The notes under the pieces: model-generated
The model's database searches: none
Told to the model about the DNA's origin: nothing
Seen by the model: the letters and a program-made list of their open reading frames with translations, nothing else
NCBI RefSeq assembly: GCF_002127325.2
Contig: NC_035435.2
Span: 15,602,002 to 15,666,001 of the forward strand
Reading direction: 5' to 3'
Length of the DNA: 64,000 nucleotides
DNA from: Helianthus annuus
Taxonomy: Eukaryota > Streptophyta > Magnoliopsida > Asterales > Asteraceae
Position numbers and translations under genes: made by a program
In this document: in pieces, positions 1 to 12,132 of the stretch
How positions within the stretch are numbered: the first letter of the stretch is position 1
How the letters are laid out: each line of letters opens with the position of its first letter

Positions 1-1211
1 CACCTGTTATATTCCGAGGAAGAGGAAGGGGAAGAAGAGGCAGAGGAGATGTCGTGACACATCACGATCACGAAGCTGGACCGTCAGGTACAAGACCTCC
101 TTCAATGACAAGGAGCGAAGAACCACAACGACGAAGAGATCTTTACGAACCCGCGAGGCATTCCACCTTGCACAGCTCGACGCCATCATACCGGCACTCA
201 TTCGGGCCAAACTCAGAGAATGATCCCAACAACCCACAACCTTCCTTCATACCTCTACAACGTTCGGTATCGCACCGAAATTACGACGACCCTACTCCAT
301 ACTTCATAGGTCAGTTTAATCCGGCTGACTACATACAGGAACCTTCAGGCTTTGTTCCATTAGGGCCACAAGATCACTTCTCCGAAGACCATATGGATGA
401 AGATACTGATCCAACTGAACCTGCTCGTGGTACGCCCACGCATCCGATAGAAGTCTCTGATGGGTCATCTTTCCATGGCACACCCTATCAGGGACCAGAC
501 AGTTTCCAAGCGTTGTTCGACCGACATGAGTGGTACTACACGCCACCTCAACAGACATCACAACAACCGCGACATCCACAGGATCCCTCTGAGGATTCAC
601 GCTTTGAGGCAGTTACGCCACCACCTCCGCCACCGGCGCAACCAGAAATGCCTGATCCGCCAAGGCGTAGGAGGACGAATGCGCGTATGTCCACACGAGG
701 AGGAGGGGGTATCCACTTCAGCACCCCTCGACACTCTAGTAGTAGCCACTATCCGCCACTACAAGAAGAAGGACCTTCAAGTCCTATACAGGAGGCGAAC
801 TCCGCACCAGCTGCACCAAATTCGCCGCCATTTGGGTATGACCAACCCATACCTGCTTACACGAGTCCAACGGCTTACAACCCGTTCGAACCGTCTCAGG
901 CACATTACAACTACAATTATGAGCGCGACCCATATGTCGTGTCGGCTAGATATAATGCACGCTACCGTGACGGAGCTCACGGGAACATGGGAGCAGCGGA
1001 CTACTCAGCTCATGGGTATCCAATACCTCCCAGACCTCCAGTTCCGCATCAAGCGCCACAACCACGTTTCTCTCCTCCTGAACAGGAAGAGATACTCCAT
1101 CGACTAGATCGTGTGGAGAGAGAGTTCGAGGAAGAGAAAAAGAGCCACCGAGGATTTCTCAAAGGCTTGGCGAACCTACTAAAGGGCAAAAAGAAGAAAC
1201 GTGACCACTAG
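1..1211 (+). CDS. RG/proline-rich ORF upstream of gag, 5' partial, unknown function
   Basis: The reading frame is open through the left edge, so the first Met/Val codon near position 54 is probably not the true start. Codons before it encode an Arg-Gly-rich run (RGRGRGRRGRGD), typical of RNA-binding tails. About 385 further residues are rich in Pro, Ser, Tyr and His, with a PPPPPP run, an RRRR patch and acidic stretches. The last 45 residues form a charged predicted coiled coil (EEILHRLDRVEREFEEEKK) ending in a basic KGKKKKRDH tail. I see no capsid, zinc knuckle or enzyme motif. It lies about 1.1 kb upstream of the Tekay-A gag on the same strand and looks like an accessory retroelement protein. 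It could instead be the end of a neighbouring element. Confidence 0.55.
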   Translation, partial: PVIFRGRGRGRRGRGDVVTHHDHEAGPSGTRPPSMTRSEEPQRRRDLYEPARHSTLHSSTPSYRHSFGPNSENDPNNPQPSFIPLQRSVSHRNYDDPTPYFIGQFNPADYIQEPSGFVPLGPQDHFSEDHMDEDTDPTEPARGTPTHPIEVSDGSSFHGTPYQGPDSFQALFDRHEWYYTPPQQTSQQPRHPQDPSEDSRFEAVTPPPPPPAQPEMPDPPRRRRTNARMSTRGGGGIHFSTPRHSSSSHYPPLQEEGPSSPIQEANSAPAAPNSPPFGYDQPIPAYTSPTAYNPFEPSQAHYNYNYERDPYVVSARYNARYRDGAHGNMGAADYSAHGYPIPPRPPVPHQAPQPRFSPPEQEEILHRLDRVEREFEEEKKSHRGFLKGLANLLKGKKKKRDH

Positions 1212-1251
1212 CCCTTAATAATTGTACTAATGTAATTTCTACTTTGAAATA

Positions 1252-1350
1252 AGTCCCTGCGTGGACACTTATCATATTTCAGTCCCTACGTGGACTTATC
1301 TTTTAGTCCTTGCATGGACACCTATCTTATATTAGTCCCTGCGTGGACTT
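1252..1350 (+). repeat. Four-copy array of the core agtccctgcgtggac
   Basis: Degenerate copies begin near 1252, 1281, 1305 and 1334, a period of 24-29 bp. The same array recurs in the duplicated copy at about 5744-5843. Confidence 0.75.
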
Positions 1351-1756
1351 GTCGCTCATTTTAAAACCTCTATGGAGGTATGTACTAGTTAAAAGACCCG
1401 TTTAGGGCAATATGTAATTGTATTTAAGATTATGGAATGTATGTTATGAGTTTTGTTTTAATATGTATGAAATAAATCAAAACCACTCCTTTTAAATTGA
1501 TCTGCCTAAATAAAGAATCTTACGAGTGAAACCTAGCCTGGTGTCTTTTAAGATCCGACCAAGATGGTAGGACTTAATTAAAAGATTCAGATTTCCTGTT
1601 AACCGCTGCACGCATGTTAACAATCATGGCAGATGTGATTCGTTAAAAATCACGCACGTCATTCTTATACAATAATCCTTTAAAAGATTTTAAAGACCCA
1701 ACTAAATGATTTATAAATCTTGGGCAAGAATCATCAATAAGGATGATCATTTATTA

Positions 1757-1966
1757 AAGCATCCATTAAGTGATGTAGTGCCTACGGGCCAACCTTATTT
1801 AAAAACATCCATTAGTGATGTAGTGCCTACGGGCCAATCCTATTAAAACATCGATTAGTGATGTAGTGCCTACGGGCCAAATCTTATTAAAACATCCATT
1901 AGTGATGTAGTGCCTACGGGCCAATCTTATTAAAACATCCATTAGAGGTGTAGTGCCTATGGGCCG
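1757..1966 (+). repeat. Five-copy ~44-bp array, core gatgtagtgcctacgggcc
   Basis: Core copies start at 1772, 1817, 1860, 1904 and 1947, so the period is 43-45 bp. The flanking acatccatta and cttattaaa segments repeat as well, and the last copy is more diverged. The array is repeated in the second copy at about 6249-6459. Confidence 0.85.
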
Positions 1967-2291
1967 TAATAATTGTCTTATAAAGACAAAAGACAGTGGT
2001 GGTCTATGACTCCCTGTCAGAAAGAGATAAAAGAACTACGGTTCAAATCTCTATGCCTTTAATTCTCTGAAATCTCGGCTAATATTATAAAACATTCTCG
2101 TGATTAGGCTTTATGCCGCCAATATTATTGTTATAGCTAAAATAGGATGTATTCAAATCCTAAGATTTAATAAGTAATAAGTTAACCAAATATGGTCTCT
2201 GTTACCATGGTTGACAAATTGTCATAAAAGACAATTATATAATAATCTCCTGAATAAAATTTGCTATCTTCTGTAACAGATTCAAGTTACA

Positions 2292-5200
2292 ATGGCGGAT
2301 CCCAATGGAGAGAATAGCCATACAAATGAAGATGACTACGATAATGCGCCAGTGCATTTGACAGGCGCACAGTTAAAGGCTCTAATTGACAATGCTGTTC
2401 AGGCAGCTCTGGATCGTCAATATACTGAGTCCCAAGGCAGAACCGTGTCAAAACCACCCTCTAAACCAAAGACACACTCCAAACCACCCTCTCAACCCAA
2501 GAAAGATGACGATAAACACTCGTCCACTGAGAACAGCGTTCATCGCGATAGAGAATATACTGATGCATCAAATGCTAAGGGTTGCACCTACAAATACTTT
2601 GTATCTTGTAAGCCCCGGGAATTTACAGGGGAGAAAGGTGCTGTTGATTGTATCACCTGGCTAGATGAGATGGACACTATTGTGGACATCAGCGGGTGTG
2701 CAGAGAGGGATGTGGTGAAGTATGTGTCCCAGTCATTTAAGGGCGAGGCCCTGGCTTGGTGGAGAGCGTTGGTGCAGGCATCAGGTAAGTCTGCTTTATA
2801 CAAGATGACATGGGAGGAATTTATTGCTCTCATTAAGGAAAACTACTGCCCTCAGCATGAGGTTGAGAAGATCGAGGCTGACTTTGTGTCACTGGTGATG
2901 ACGAACCTGGACTGCCAGGCTTATTTGACGAGCTTCAATACGATGTCTCGCCTGGTTCCGTACCTTGTAACACCAGAGTCTAGAAGAATCGCCCGTTTCA
3001 TTGGGGGCTTGGAGCCTGCGATAAAGGCGAGTGTAAAGGCCTCCCGGCCGACGACCTTCAGGTCAGTTACTGACCTCTCCTTGTCTCTCACCTTAGACGC
3101 TGTCCGTCTGAGGACACTAAGGAGCAAGGAGGCTGAGAAGAGAAAACGCGAGGAGGATACCTCACGAAGATCAGGGAAGAAGCACCGTGGAAACGGTGAA
3201 GGCAAAAGAGGGTCGGAGGCAAAGAAAGATGGGCAAGCTGGTGAAAGGCCCAACTGCAAAATCTGCAAGAAACCCCACTCTGGGAAGTGCAGGTTTGCAT
3301 CGAATTCACAGTCACAACCAAAGACTCCTTCCTGTGGACTGTGCAAGTCTAAGGATCATAAGACTGTGGAATGCAAGAAGATCAAGGATGCAACCTGCTA
3401 TGGTTGCAACGAAAAGGGGCATATCAAGAGTAACTGCCCTAAGAACGCCAAGAAGGCGGAGGAGACCAAGAAGACAAACGCGAGAGTCTTCCGCATGGAT
3501 GCAAAGGAGGCAGTACAGAACGACAATGTGCTTACAGGTACTTTTCTCGTAAATAATATATTTGCAAGAGTACTTTTCGATTCTGGCGCTGATAAGTCCT
3601 TTGTAGACCAAAAGTTTTATAAACTATTGAACATGCCGATCAAAACCCTAGATGTAAAATACGAGGTAGAGTTAGCAGACGGCACGATAGAAACCGTCTC
3701 CACTGTGCTAGAGGGATGTGAAATGTCCATTAAGAACCATTCTTTTCCTCTATCTCTACTTCCCTTCAAACTAGCGGGTTTCGACATAGTCCTAGGCATG
3801 GACTGGTTATCCCGTAATCAGGCCCAAATCATTTGCGGCAAGAGGCATATAGTGCTAAAGACTCCGAGTGGTGAATCGCTTACCATTCGAGGAGATACGC
3901 AGTACGGGTTACCCGAGGACGTATCTATGCTCAAGGCTTCAAGGTGTTTAAACAGAGGCTGCGTAATTTACATGGCTCAGGTGATAATAGAAGAACCTAA
4001 GCCGAAGATCGAGGATCTTCCTGTCATTTCTGAATACCACGAGGTTTTTCCTGAAGAACTACCTGGTTTGCCACCAGATAGAGAAGTGGAGTTCAGAATA
4101 GACATCATTCCTGGAGCGGCTCCGATAGCAAGAGCACCTTACAGGCTAGCTCCAACGGAAATGAAAGAACTGAGGACCCAGTTGGATGAACTGCTGGCGA
4201 AAGGTTTTATCAGACCTAGTTCATCTCCCTGGGGAGCACCAGTCCTATTTGTAAAGAAGAAGGACGGATCGATGCGGTTGTGCATCGACTATCGAGAGCT
4301 AAATAAAGTTACCATAAAGAATAGATATCCTTTGCCGAGGATCGATGATCTATTCGATCAGCTGCAAGGAGCAAGCTATTTCTCGAAGATCGACTTGAGG
4401 TCGGGCTATCATCAGCTAAGGGTCAGAGATGAGGATGTACATAAGACAGCATTTAGGACTCGCTATGGTCATTACGAGTTCCTAGTGATGCCTTTTGGGC
4501 TCACAAATGCACCGGCTGCGTTCATGGATCTCATGAATCGCGTCTGCAAGCCGTATTTGGACAAATTTGTCATAGTCTTCATCGACGATATCCTTATATA
4601 TTCCAAAACCAAGCTGACCACGAGAAGCACCTCCGTTGCATTCTCGAATTACTACAGCGTGAGAAACTCTACGCCAAATTCTCGAAATGTGAATTCTGGC
4701 TACGAGAGGTTCAGTTTTTAGGGCACGTTGTGAGTGAGCGTGGTATCCAAGTGGATCCCGCTAAGGTAGAGGCGGTCATGAACTGGCAAAGAGCCAAAGA
4801 CGCCTACCGAAATCCGTAGTTTCCTGGGGTTAGCAGGGTACTACATGAGGTTTATTGAGAATTTTTCAAGGATTGCTGCACCCTTGACCTCCCTGACCAA
4901 GAAGAAAGAAAAGTTTATTTGGGGCCCAAAGCAGCAAGAGTCCTTCGAAATACTGAAGCAAAAGCTAAGCAACGCACCTGTGCTGACATTACCGGAAGGT
5001 ACAGATGAATTCGTAGTTTACTGCGATGCATCACACACGGGCATGGGGTGTGTGCTTATGCAGAAGGGCAAGGTAATTGCCTATGCTTCAAGGCAATTAA
5101 AGGTGCACGAAAAGAATTACACCACCCATGACTTGGAGTTGGGTGCCGTTGTATTTGCACTAAAATTGTGGAGGCATTACCTTTATGGTATTAAATTTGT

Positions 5201-5322
5201 GATTTATTCTGATCACAAAAGCCTCCAGCACCTGTTCAACCAGAAGGAGTTGAACATGAGGCAGCGCCGTTGGATGGAAACCTTGAATGACTATGATTGC
5301 GAGATCAGGTACCATCCCGGCA
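2292..5322 (+). pseudogene. Tekay-A gag-pol, first copy (frameshifted, cut by gap)
   Basis: The start codon follows the spacer, and an 809-residue frame runs to 4721. Residues about 95-270 are a gag capsid domain. Three zinc knuckles follow at about C322-C333 (short, CX2CX3HX3C), C348-C361 and C369-C382. The aspartic protease has DSGAD at 430-434. The RT has the LRSGYHQL and FIDD motifs near the end. A one-base loss near 4608, after the ILIYSK segment, shifts the frame. The rest of RT/RNase H resumes from about 4845, with a second shift near 4797 that both copies share. RNase H is cut by the Ns just after the segment RYHPG. Compared with the second copy, this one has intact gag and protease. 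Confidence 0.85.
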
Positions 5323-5335
5323 NNNNNNNNNNNNN
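5323..5335. other. Assembly gap of 13 N
   Basis: There are thirteen Ns in a row. The sequence jumps from the middle of RNase H back into the accessory ORF, so the join is not biological as written. Confidence 0.98.
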
Positions 5336-5705
5336 CCAACCCATACCTGCTTACACGGGTCCAACGGCTTACAACCCGTTCGAACCGTCACAAGCACATT
5401 ACAACTACAATTATGAGCGCGACCCATATGTGGTGTCGGCTAGATATAATGCACGCTACCCTGACGGAGCTCATGGGAACATGGGAGCACCGGACTACTC
5501 AGCTCATGGGTATCCAATACCTCCCAGACCTCCAGTTCCGCAACAAGCGCCACAACCACGTTTCTCTCCTCCTGAACAGGAAGAGATACTCCATCGACTA
5601 GATCGTGTGGAGAGAGAGTTCGAGGAAGAGAAAAAGAGCCACCGAGGATTTCTCAAAGGCTTGGCGAACCTACTAAAGGGCAAAAAGAAGAAACGTGACC
5701 ACTAG
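5336..5705 (+). pseudogene. 3' part of the duplicated RG/proline-rich ORF
   Basis: This encodes the last ~122 residues of the accessory ORF, including the coiled coil and basic tail. It begins at the gap, so its apparent fusion to the upstream RNase H frame is spurious. It differs from the first copy by about eight substitutions, for example Ala to Pro in the GNMGA segment and His to Gln before QAPQP. Confidence 0.8.
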
Positions 5706-6783
5706 CCCTTAATAATTGTACTAATGTAATTTCTACTTTGAAATAAGTCCCTGCGTGGACACTTATCATATTTCAGTCCCTACGTGGACTTATCTTTTAG
5801 TCCTTGCATGGACACCTATCTTATATTAGTCCCTGCGTGGACTTGTCGCTCATTTTAAAACCTCTATGGAGGTATGTACTAGTTAAAGACCCGTTTAGGG
5901 CAATATGTAATTGTATTTAAGATTATGGAATGTATGTTATGAGTTTTGTTTTAATATGTATGAAATAAATCAAAACCACTCCTTTTAAATTGATCTGCCT
6001 AAATAAAGAATCTTACGAGTGAAACCTAGCCTGGTGTCTTTTAAGATCGACCAAGATGGTAGGACTTAATTAAAAGATTCAGATTTCCTGTTAACCGCTG
6101 CACGCATGTTAACAATCATGGCAGATGTGATTCGTTAAAAATCACGCACGTCATTCTTATACAATAATCCTTTAAAAGATTTTAAAGACCCAACTAAATG
6201 ATTTATAAATCTTGGGCAAGAATCATCAATAAGGATGATCATTTATTAAAGCATCCATTAAGTGATGTAGTGCCTACGGGCAACCTTATTTAAAAACATC
6301 CATTAGTGATGTAGTGCCTACGGGCCAATCCTATTAAAACATCGATTAGTGATGTAGTGCCTACGGGCCAAATCTTATTAAAACATCCATTAGTGATGTA
6401 GTGCCTACGGGCCAATCTTATTAAAACATCCATTTAGAGGTGTAGTGCCTATGGGCCGTAATAATTGTCTTATAAAGACAAAAGACAGTGGTGGTCTATG
6501 ACTCCCTGTCAGAAAGAGATAAAAGAACTACGGTTCAAATCTCTATGCCTTTAATTCTCTGAAATCTCGGCTAATATTATAAAACATTCTCGTGATTAGG
6601 CTTTATGCCGCCAATATTATTGTTATAGCTAAAATAGGATGTATTCAAATCCTAAGATTTAATAAGTAATAAGTTAACCAAATATGGTCTCTGTTACCAT
6701 GGTGACAAATTGTCATAAAAGACAATTATATAATAATCTCCTGAATAAAATTTTGCTATCTTCTGTAACAGATTCAAGTTACA
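5706..6783 (+). other. Second copy of the Tekay-A spacer
   Basis: This is equivalent to 1212-2291 and contains both tandem arrays. The differences I could see from the first copy are one-base indels, for example a missing c in the first gggcc unit and an extra t in acatccattt. Confidence 0.8.
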
Positions 6784-9700
6784 ATGGCGGATCCCAATGG
6801 AGAGAATAGCCATACAAATGAAGATGACTACGATAATGCGCCAGTGCATTTGACAGGCGCACAGTTAAAGGCTCTAATTGACAATGCTGTTCAGGCAGCT
6901 CTGGATCGTCAATATACTGAGTCCCAAGGCAGAACCGTGTCAAAACCACCCTCTAAACCAAAGACACACTCCAAACCACCCTCTCAACCCAAGAAAGATG
7001 ACGATAAACACTCGTCCACTGAGAACAGCGTTCATCGCGATAGAGAATATACTGATGCATCAAATGCTAAGGGTTGCACCTACAAATACTTTGTATCTTG
7101 TAAGCCCGGGAATTTACAGGGGAGAAAGGTGCTGTTGATTGTATCACCTGGCTAGATGAGATGGACACTATTGTGGACATCAGCGGGTGTGCAGAGAGGG
7201 ATGTGGTGAAGTATGTGTCCCAGTCATTTAAGGGCGAGGCCCTGGCTTGGTGGAGAGCGTTGGTGCAGCATCAGGTAAGTCTGCTTTATACAAGATGACA
7301 TGGGAGGAATTTATTGCTCTCATTAAGGAAAACTACTGCCCTCAGCATGAGGTTGAGAAGATCGAGGCTGACTTTGTGTCACTGGTGATGACGAACCTGG
7401 ACTGCCAGGCTTATTTGACGAGCTTCAATACGATGTCTCGCCTGGTTCCGTACCTTGTAACACCAGAGTCTAGAAGAATCGCCCGTTTCATTGGGGGCTT
7501 GGAGCCTGCGATAAAGGCGAGTGTAAAGGCCTCCCGGCCGACGACCTTCAGGTCAGTTACTGACCTCTCCTTGTCTCTCACCTTAGACGCTGTCCGTCTG
7601 AGGACACTAAGGAGCAAGGGAGGCTGAGAAGAGAAAACGCGAGGAGGATACCTCACGAAGATCAGGGAAGAAGCACCGTGGAAACGGTGAAGGCAAAAGA
7701 GGGTCGGAGGCAAAGAAAGATGGGCAAGCTGGTGAAAGGCCCAACTGCAAAATCTGCAAGAAACCCCACTCTGGGAAGTGCAGGTTTGCATCGAATTCAC
7801 AGTCACAACCAAAGACTCCTTCCTGTGGACTGTGCAAGTCTAAGGATCATAAGACTGTGGAATGCAAGAAGATCAAGGATGCAACCTGCTATGGTTGCAA
7901 CGAAAAGGGGCATATCAAGAGTAACTGCCCTAAGAACGCCAAGAAGGCGGAGGAGACCAAGAAGACAAACGCGAGAGTCTTCCGCATGGATGCAAAGGAG
8001 GCAGTACAGAACGACAATGTGCTTACAGGTACTTTTCTCGTAAATAATATATTTGCAAGAGTACTTTTCGATTCTGGCGCTGATAAGTCCTTTGTAGACC
8101 AAAAGTTTTATAAACTATTGAACATGCCGATCAAAACCCTAGATGTAAAATACGAGGTAGAGTTAGCAGACGGCACGATAGAAACCGTCTCCACTGTGCT
8201 AGAGGGATGTGAAATGTCCATTAAGAACCATTCTTTTCCTCTATCTCTACTTCCCTTCAAACTAGCGGGTTTCGACATAGTCCTAGGCATGGACTGGTTA
8301 TCCCGTAATCAGGCCCAAATCATTTGCGGCAAGAGGCATATAGTGCTAAAGACTCCGAGTGGTGAATCGCTTACCATTCGAGGAGATACGCAGTACGGGT
8401 TACCCGAGGACGTATCTATGCTCAAGGCTTCAAGGTGTTTAAACAGAGGCTGCGTAATTTACATGGCTCAGGTGATAATAGAAGAACCTAAGCCGAAGAT
8501 CGAGGATCTTCCTGTCATTTCTGAATACCACGAGGTTTTTCCTGAAGAACTACCTGGTTTGCCACCAGATAGAGAAGTGGAGTTCAGGAATAGACATCAT
8601 TCCTGGAGCGGCTCCGATAGCAAGAGCACCTTACAGGCTAGCTCCAACGGAAATGAAAGAACTGAGGACCCAGTTGGATGAACTGCTGGCGAAAGGTTTT
8701 ATCAGACCTAGTTCATCTCCCTGGGGAGCACCAGTCCTATTTGTAAAGAAGAAGGACGGATCGATGCGGTTGTGCATCGACTATCGAGAGCTAAATAAAG
8801 TTACCATAAAGAATAGATATCCTTTGCCGAGGATCGATGATCTATTCGATCAGCTGCAAGGAGCAAGCTATTTCTCGAAGATCGACTTGAGGTCGGGCTA
8901 TCATCAGCTAAGGGTCAGAGATGAGGATGTACATAAGACAGCATTTAGGACTCGCTATGGTCATTACGAGTTCCTAGTGATGCCTTTTGGGCTCACAAAT
9001 GCACCGGCTGCGTTCATGGATCTCATGAATCGCGTCTGCAAGCCGTATTTGGACAAATTTGTCATAGTCTTCATCGACGATATCCTTATATATTCCAAGA
9101 ACCAAGCTGACCACGAGAAGCACCTCCGTTGCATTCTCGAATTACTACAGCGTGAGAAACTCTACGCCAAATTCTCGAAATGTGAATTCTGGCTACGAGA
9201 GGTTCAGTTTTTAGGGCACGTTGTGAGTGAGCGTGGTATCCAAGTGGATCCCGCTAAGGTAGAGGCGGTCATGAACTGGCAAAGAGCCAAAGACGCCTAC
9301 CGAAATCCGTAGTTTCCTGGGGTTAGCAGGGTACTACATGAGGTTTATTGAGAATTTTTCAAGGATTGCTGCACCCTTGACCTCCCTGACCAAGAAGAAA
9401 GAAAAGTTTATTTGGGGCCCAAAGCAGCAAGAGTCCTTCGAAATACTGAAGCAAAAGCTAAGCAACGCACCTGTGCTGACATTACCGGAAGGTACAGATG
9501 AATTCGTAGTTTACTGCGATGCATCACACACGGGCATGGGGTGTGTGCTTATGCAGAAGGGCAAGGTAATTGCCTATGCTTCAAGGCAATTAAAGGTGCA
9601 CGAAAAGAATTACACCACCCATGACTTGGAGTTGGGTGCCGTTGTATTTGCACTAAAATTGTGGAGGCATTACCTTTATGGTATTAAATTTGTGATTTAT

Positions 9701-11330
9701 TCTGATCACAAAAGCCTCCAGCACCTGTTCAACCAGAAGGAGTTGAACATGAGGCAGCGCCATTGGATGGAAACCTTGAATGACTATGATTGCGAGATCA
9801 GGTACCATCCCGGCAAAGCGAATGTGGTCGCTGATGCCTTAAGCAGGAAAGAAAGGGTAAAACCTATTCGAATCAATGCCAAGAGTATTGAGGTCAAGAA
9901 CAATTTAATTGAAAGGATTTTAGCTGCACAGCGAGAGGCTGTGTTGGAAGCTAATTATCCTAATGAAAAGTTAGGAGTAACTGAGGAGCAGTTAACTCTT
10001 AGCAAGGATGGAATCCTTAGACTGAACGGACGTATATGGGTTCCGATTTATGGAGGACTACGAGATGTTATCCTCCAGGAAGCCCATAGTTCCAAATATT
10101 CGGTCCATCCTGGTGCAGACAAGATGTATCAAGATTTAAAGGCAAACTATTGGTGGATAGGCTTGAAAAAGTCTGTGGCCGCCCACGTAGCAAAGTGCTT
10201 GACTTGTGCTCAAGTCAAAGCCGAGCACCAAAAGCCGTCTGGCTTGCTACAACAGCCTGAACTTCCCGAGTGGAAGTGGGAATGCGTAACTATGGACTTC
10301 ATAACCAAGTTACCCAAAACTAGGAAAGGAAACGATACAATATGGGTCATAGTTGATAGGCTAACTAAATCAGCTCATTTTCTACCCATCAAGGAGACGT
10401 ATAGCTCCGATATGTTAGCCCAACTTTATGTGGATAAGATTGTAGCCTTACACGGCATACCTGTGTCTATTATCTCCGACCGGGATACTAGATACACGTC
10501 TCACTTCTGGAAGAGTTTCCAGCAATCTTTGGGCACGCGTTTGAACTTCAGTACGGCTTACCATCCACAGACGGACGGTCAGAGTGAGCGTACCATTCAA
10601 ACGTTGGAAGACATGCTTCGTGCGTGTGCGATCGATTTAGGTGGTAACTGGGATAAGAATCTACCCCTAATCGAGTTCTCCTACAATAATAGCTACCATA
10701 CCAGCATAAAGGCTGCGCCTTTCGAGGCATTATACGGTAGGAAATGCAGATCGCCTGTTTGTTGGGCAGAAGTAGGAGAGGTCCTTATCGGGACCAGAGA
10801 TAGTTTTCCAGACAACGGACAAGATTGTCCAGATTCAGGAACGTCTCAAGGCTGCCCGCGATAGGCAGAAGAGCTACGCTGATCCAAAGCGTAAGGATTT
10901 TCACTTCGAAGTGGGTGAAAAGGTGTTGCTTAAAGTATCGCCCTGGAAAGGGGTGATGCGTTTCGGCAAGAAAGGCAAACTGAGTCCGAGATACATAGGA
11001 CCTTTTGAGGTCATTGAACGTGTCGGATCAGTTGCCTATAAGTTGAACTTGCCTGAAGAGCTCAATGGAATTCACAACGTGTTCCACATCTGCAATCTCA
11101 AAAAGTGCTTCGCCGATGAATCATTGGTGATTCCACACACATATGTGCATATAGATGAGAGCTTAAAGTTTGTAGAAAAACCTTTGTCGATTGAAGATCA
11201 ACAGGTGAAAAAGCTTCGAAGAAAGCACGTACCGATTGTAAAAGTCAAATGGGATGCTCGTAGAGGTCCCGAATATACGTGGGAAGTCGAAGACACAATG
11301 AAAGAAAAATACCCCTATTTATTTGAGTAA
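6784..11330 (+). pseudogene. Tekay-A gag-pol, second copy, to chromodomain end
   Basis: This holds gag, zinc knuckles, protease, RT, RNase H, integrase and the C-terminal chromodomain-like segment. One-base indels relative to the first copy break it near 7106, 7267, 7619 and 8588, and the shift near 9290 is shared by both copies. From 9338 to about 10790 the frame is open. RNase H has VYCDAS. Integrase has an HHCC zinc region ([17 protein letters not shown]) and the catalytic Asp/Asp/Glu in MDFITK, ISDRD and ERTIQTLED. An extra g near 10794 shifts the last part, which resumes at 10911 with [13 protein letters not shown] and a chromodomain-like end ([18 protein letters not shown]). Nearly every break is in a short homopolymer, so sequencing error is possible. 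Confidence 0.85.
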
Positions 11331-11352
11331 ATCTCGGGTCGAGATTTATTTT

Positions 11353-11365
11353 AAGGGGGTGAGGA
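11353..11365 (+). promoter_or_regulatory. Polypurine tract of Tekay-A
   Basis: The purine-rich run aagggggtgagga sits immediately before the LTR start TGTAACACC and would prime plus-strand DNA synthesis. Confidence 0.8.
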
Positions 11366-12010
11366 TGTAACACCTCGAATTTTTGCGTCCAATAATGTGT
11401 TAACACGTGTCATTTGATTACACGTGGCATTTATATTAAATAAAGGACAAATTTTGACAAACCTTGAAAGTATATAAATTCGAGGGTTATAAATGTCAAC
11501 AAGGGTAAATATACTGTATAGTAACCCTAATTAATGCTTGAACCTTCAAACGAATAAATCATAGATCGTACAGAAGCGAAACGCGAAAGAAAGTGAGAGA
11601 TTACAAGCTACAGGGGTTAACCGTGTCAACATGTTTAATTATACCTCTGAGTGACCCTTTGACGTTCCCAAGGCTTTGTAATGGTATTATACACTCACTA
11701 AAATATAATATATAAATTTCGCGAAGTTTCGTTATGAAACAAGAAAGTTACGATCGAATTCGTAGGAGAAGGGTTAAAAGCGTCAATAATGAAAGTTAAG
11801 GCTTTCTGAATAATTAATAAACTAACCGGGGACTTAACAACGCGGGTAAATAACACGAGGTCCCTAGTTGTAATTAACCGAGGGCCAAACCGCAAAGTTA
11901 CCCCTTCAAACCCGAAAGGTCAGGTAGATCATTACGAAAGATTTCGTTATTAATTACCCGATTCTGTCATCATTGCAAAAGATTTAAAAGTTCTGAAAAT
12001 ATAACCTCTC

Positions 12011-12132
12011 GCGGCCCGCGTGAGGTTTTGGCTTAAGTTGAGGCGGGCCGCGAGCCTCCTCTTTTACTCGCCTGATTTTTGAATCTCAGGCGGCCCGCGT
12101 AAAAGTAGCATGGATTCTCCATGCGGGCCGCG
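12011..12132 (+). repeat. Four GC palindrome modules in the Tekay-A U3
   Basis: The 10-mer gcggcccgcg or its reverse complement gcgggccgcg occurs at 12011, 12043, 12090 and 12123, alternating in orientation. Spacings are 32, 47 and 33 bp. They end about 180 bp upstream of the TATA box, in otherwise AT-rich sequence. Confidence 0.8.

Larger units (their letters stand above)
1212..2291 (+). other. Tekay-A spacer between accessory ORF and gag
   Basis: This AT-rich stretch holds no convincing coding frame. It contains two short tandem arrays, annotated separately, and ends a few bases before the gag ATG. It may act as an internal leader for gag-pol, since it lies between two ORFs on the same strand. 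Confidence 0.6.
842..9815 (+). repeat. 4.48-kb direct duplication flanking an N gap
   Basis: Bases 842-5322 match 5336-9815 almost base for base, with a constant offset near 4493. The first copy stops at the Ns and the second starts right after them. No LTR lies between the copies, so this is not two tandem elements. From about 1050 onward the differences I noticed are nearly all single-base homopolymer indels. Eight substitutions cluster in 860-1050 versus the matching part of the second copy. A false duplication at a contig junction is the simplest explanation, though a real segmental duplication is possible. Confidence 0.9.

Noticed and set aside
4845..5705. A fusion protein of RNase H with the proline-rich ORF
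   Set aside because: The fusion crosses the 13 Ns, whose true length is unknown, so it is an artefact of the gap.
842..9815. Two tandem Tekay elements sharing a central LTR
   Set aside because: No LTR, primer site or polypurine tract lies between the copies, and the join is a run of Ns. Duplication or assembly error explains it better.
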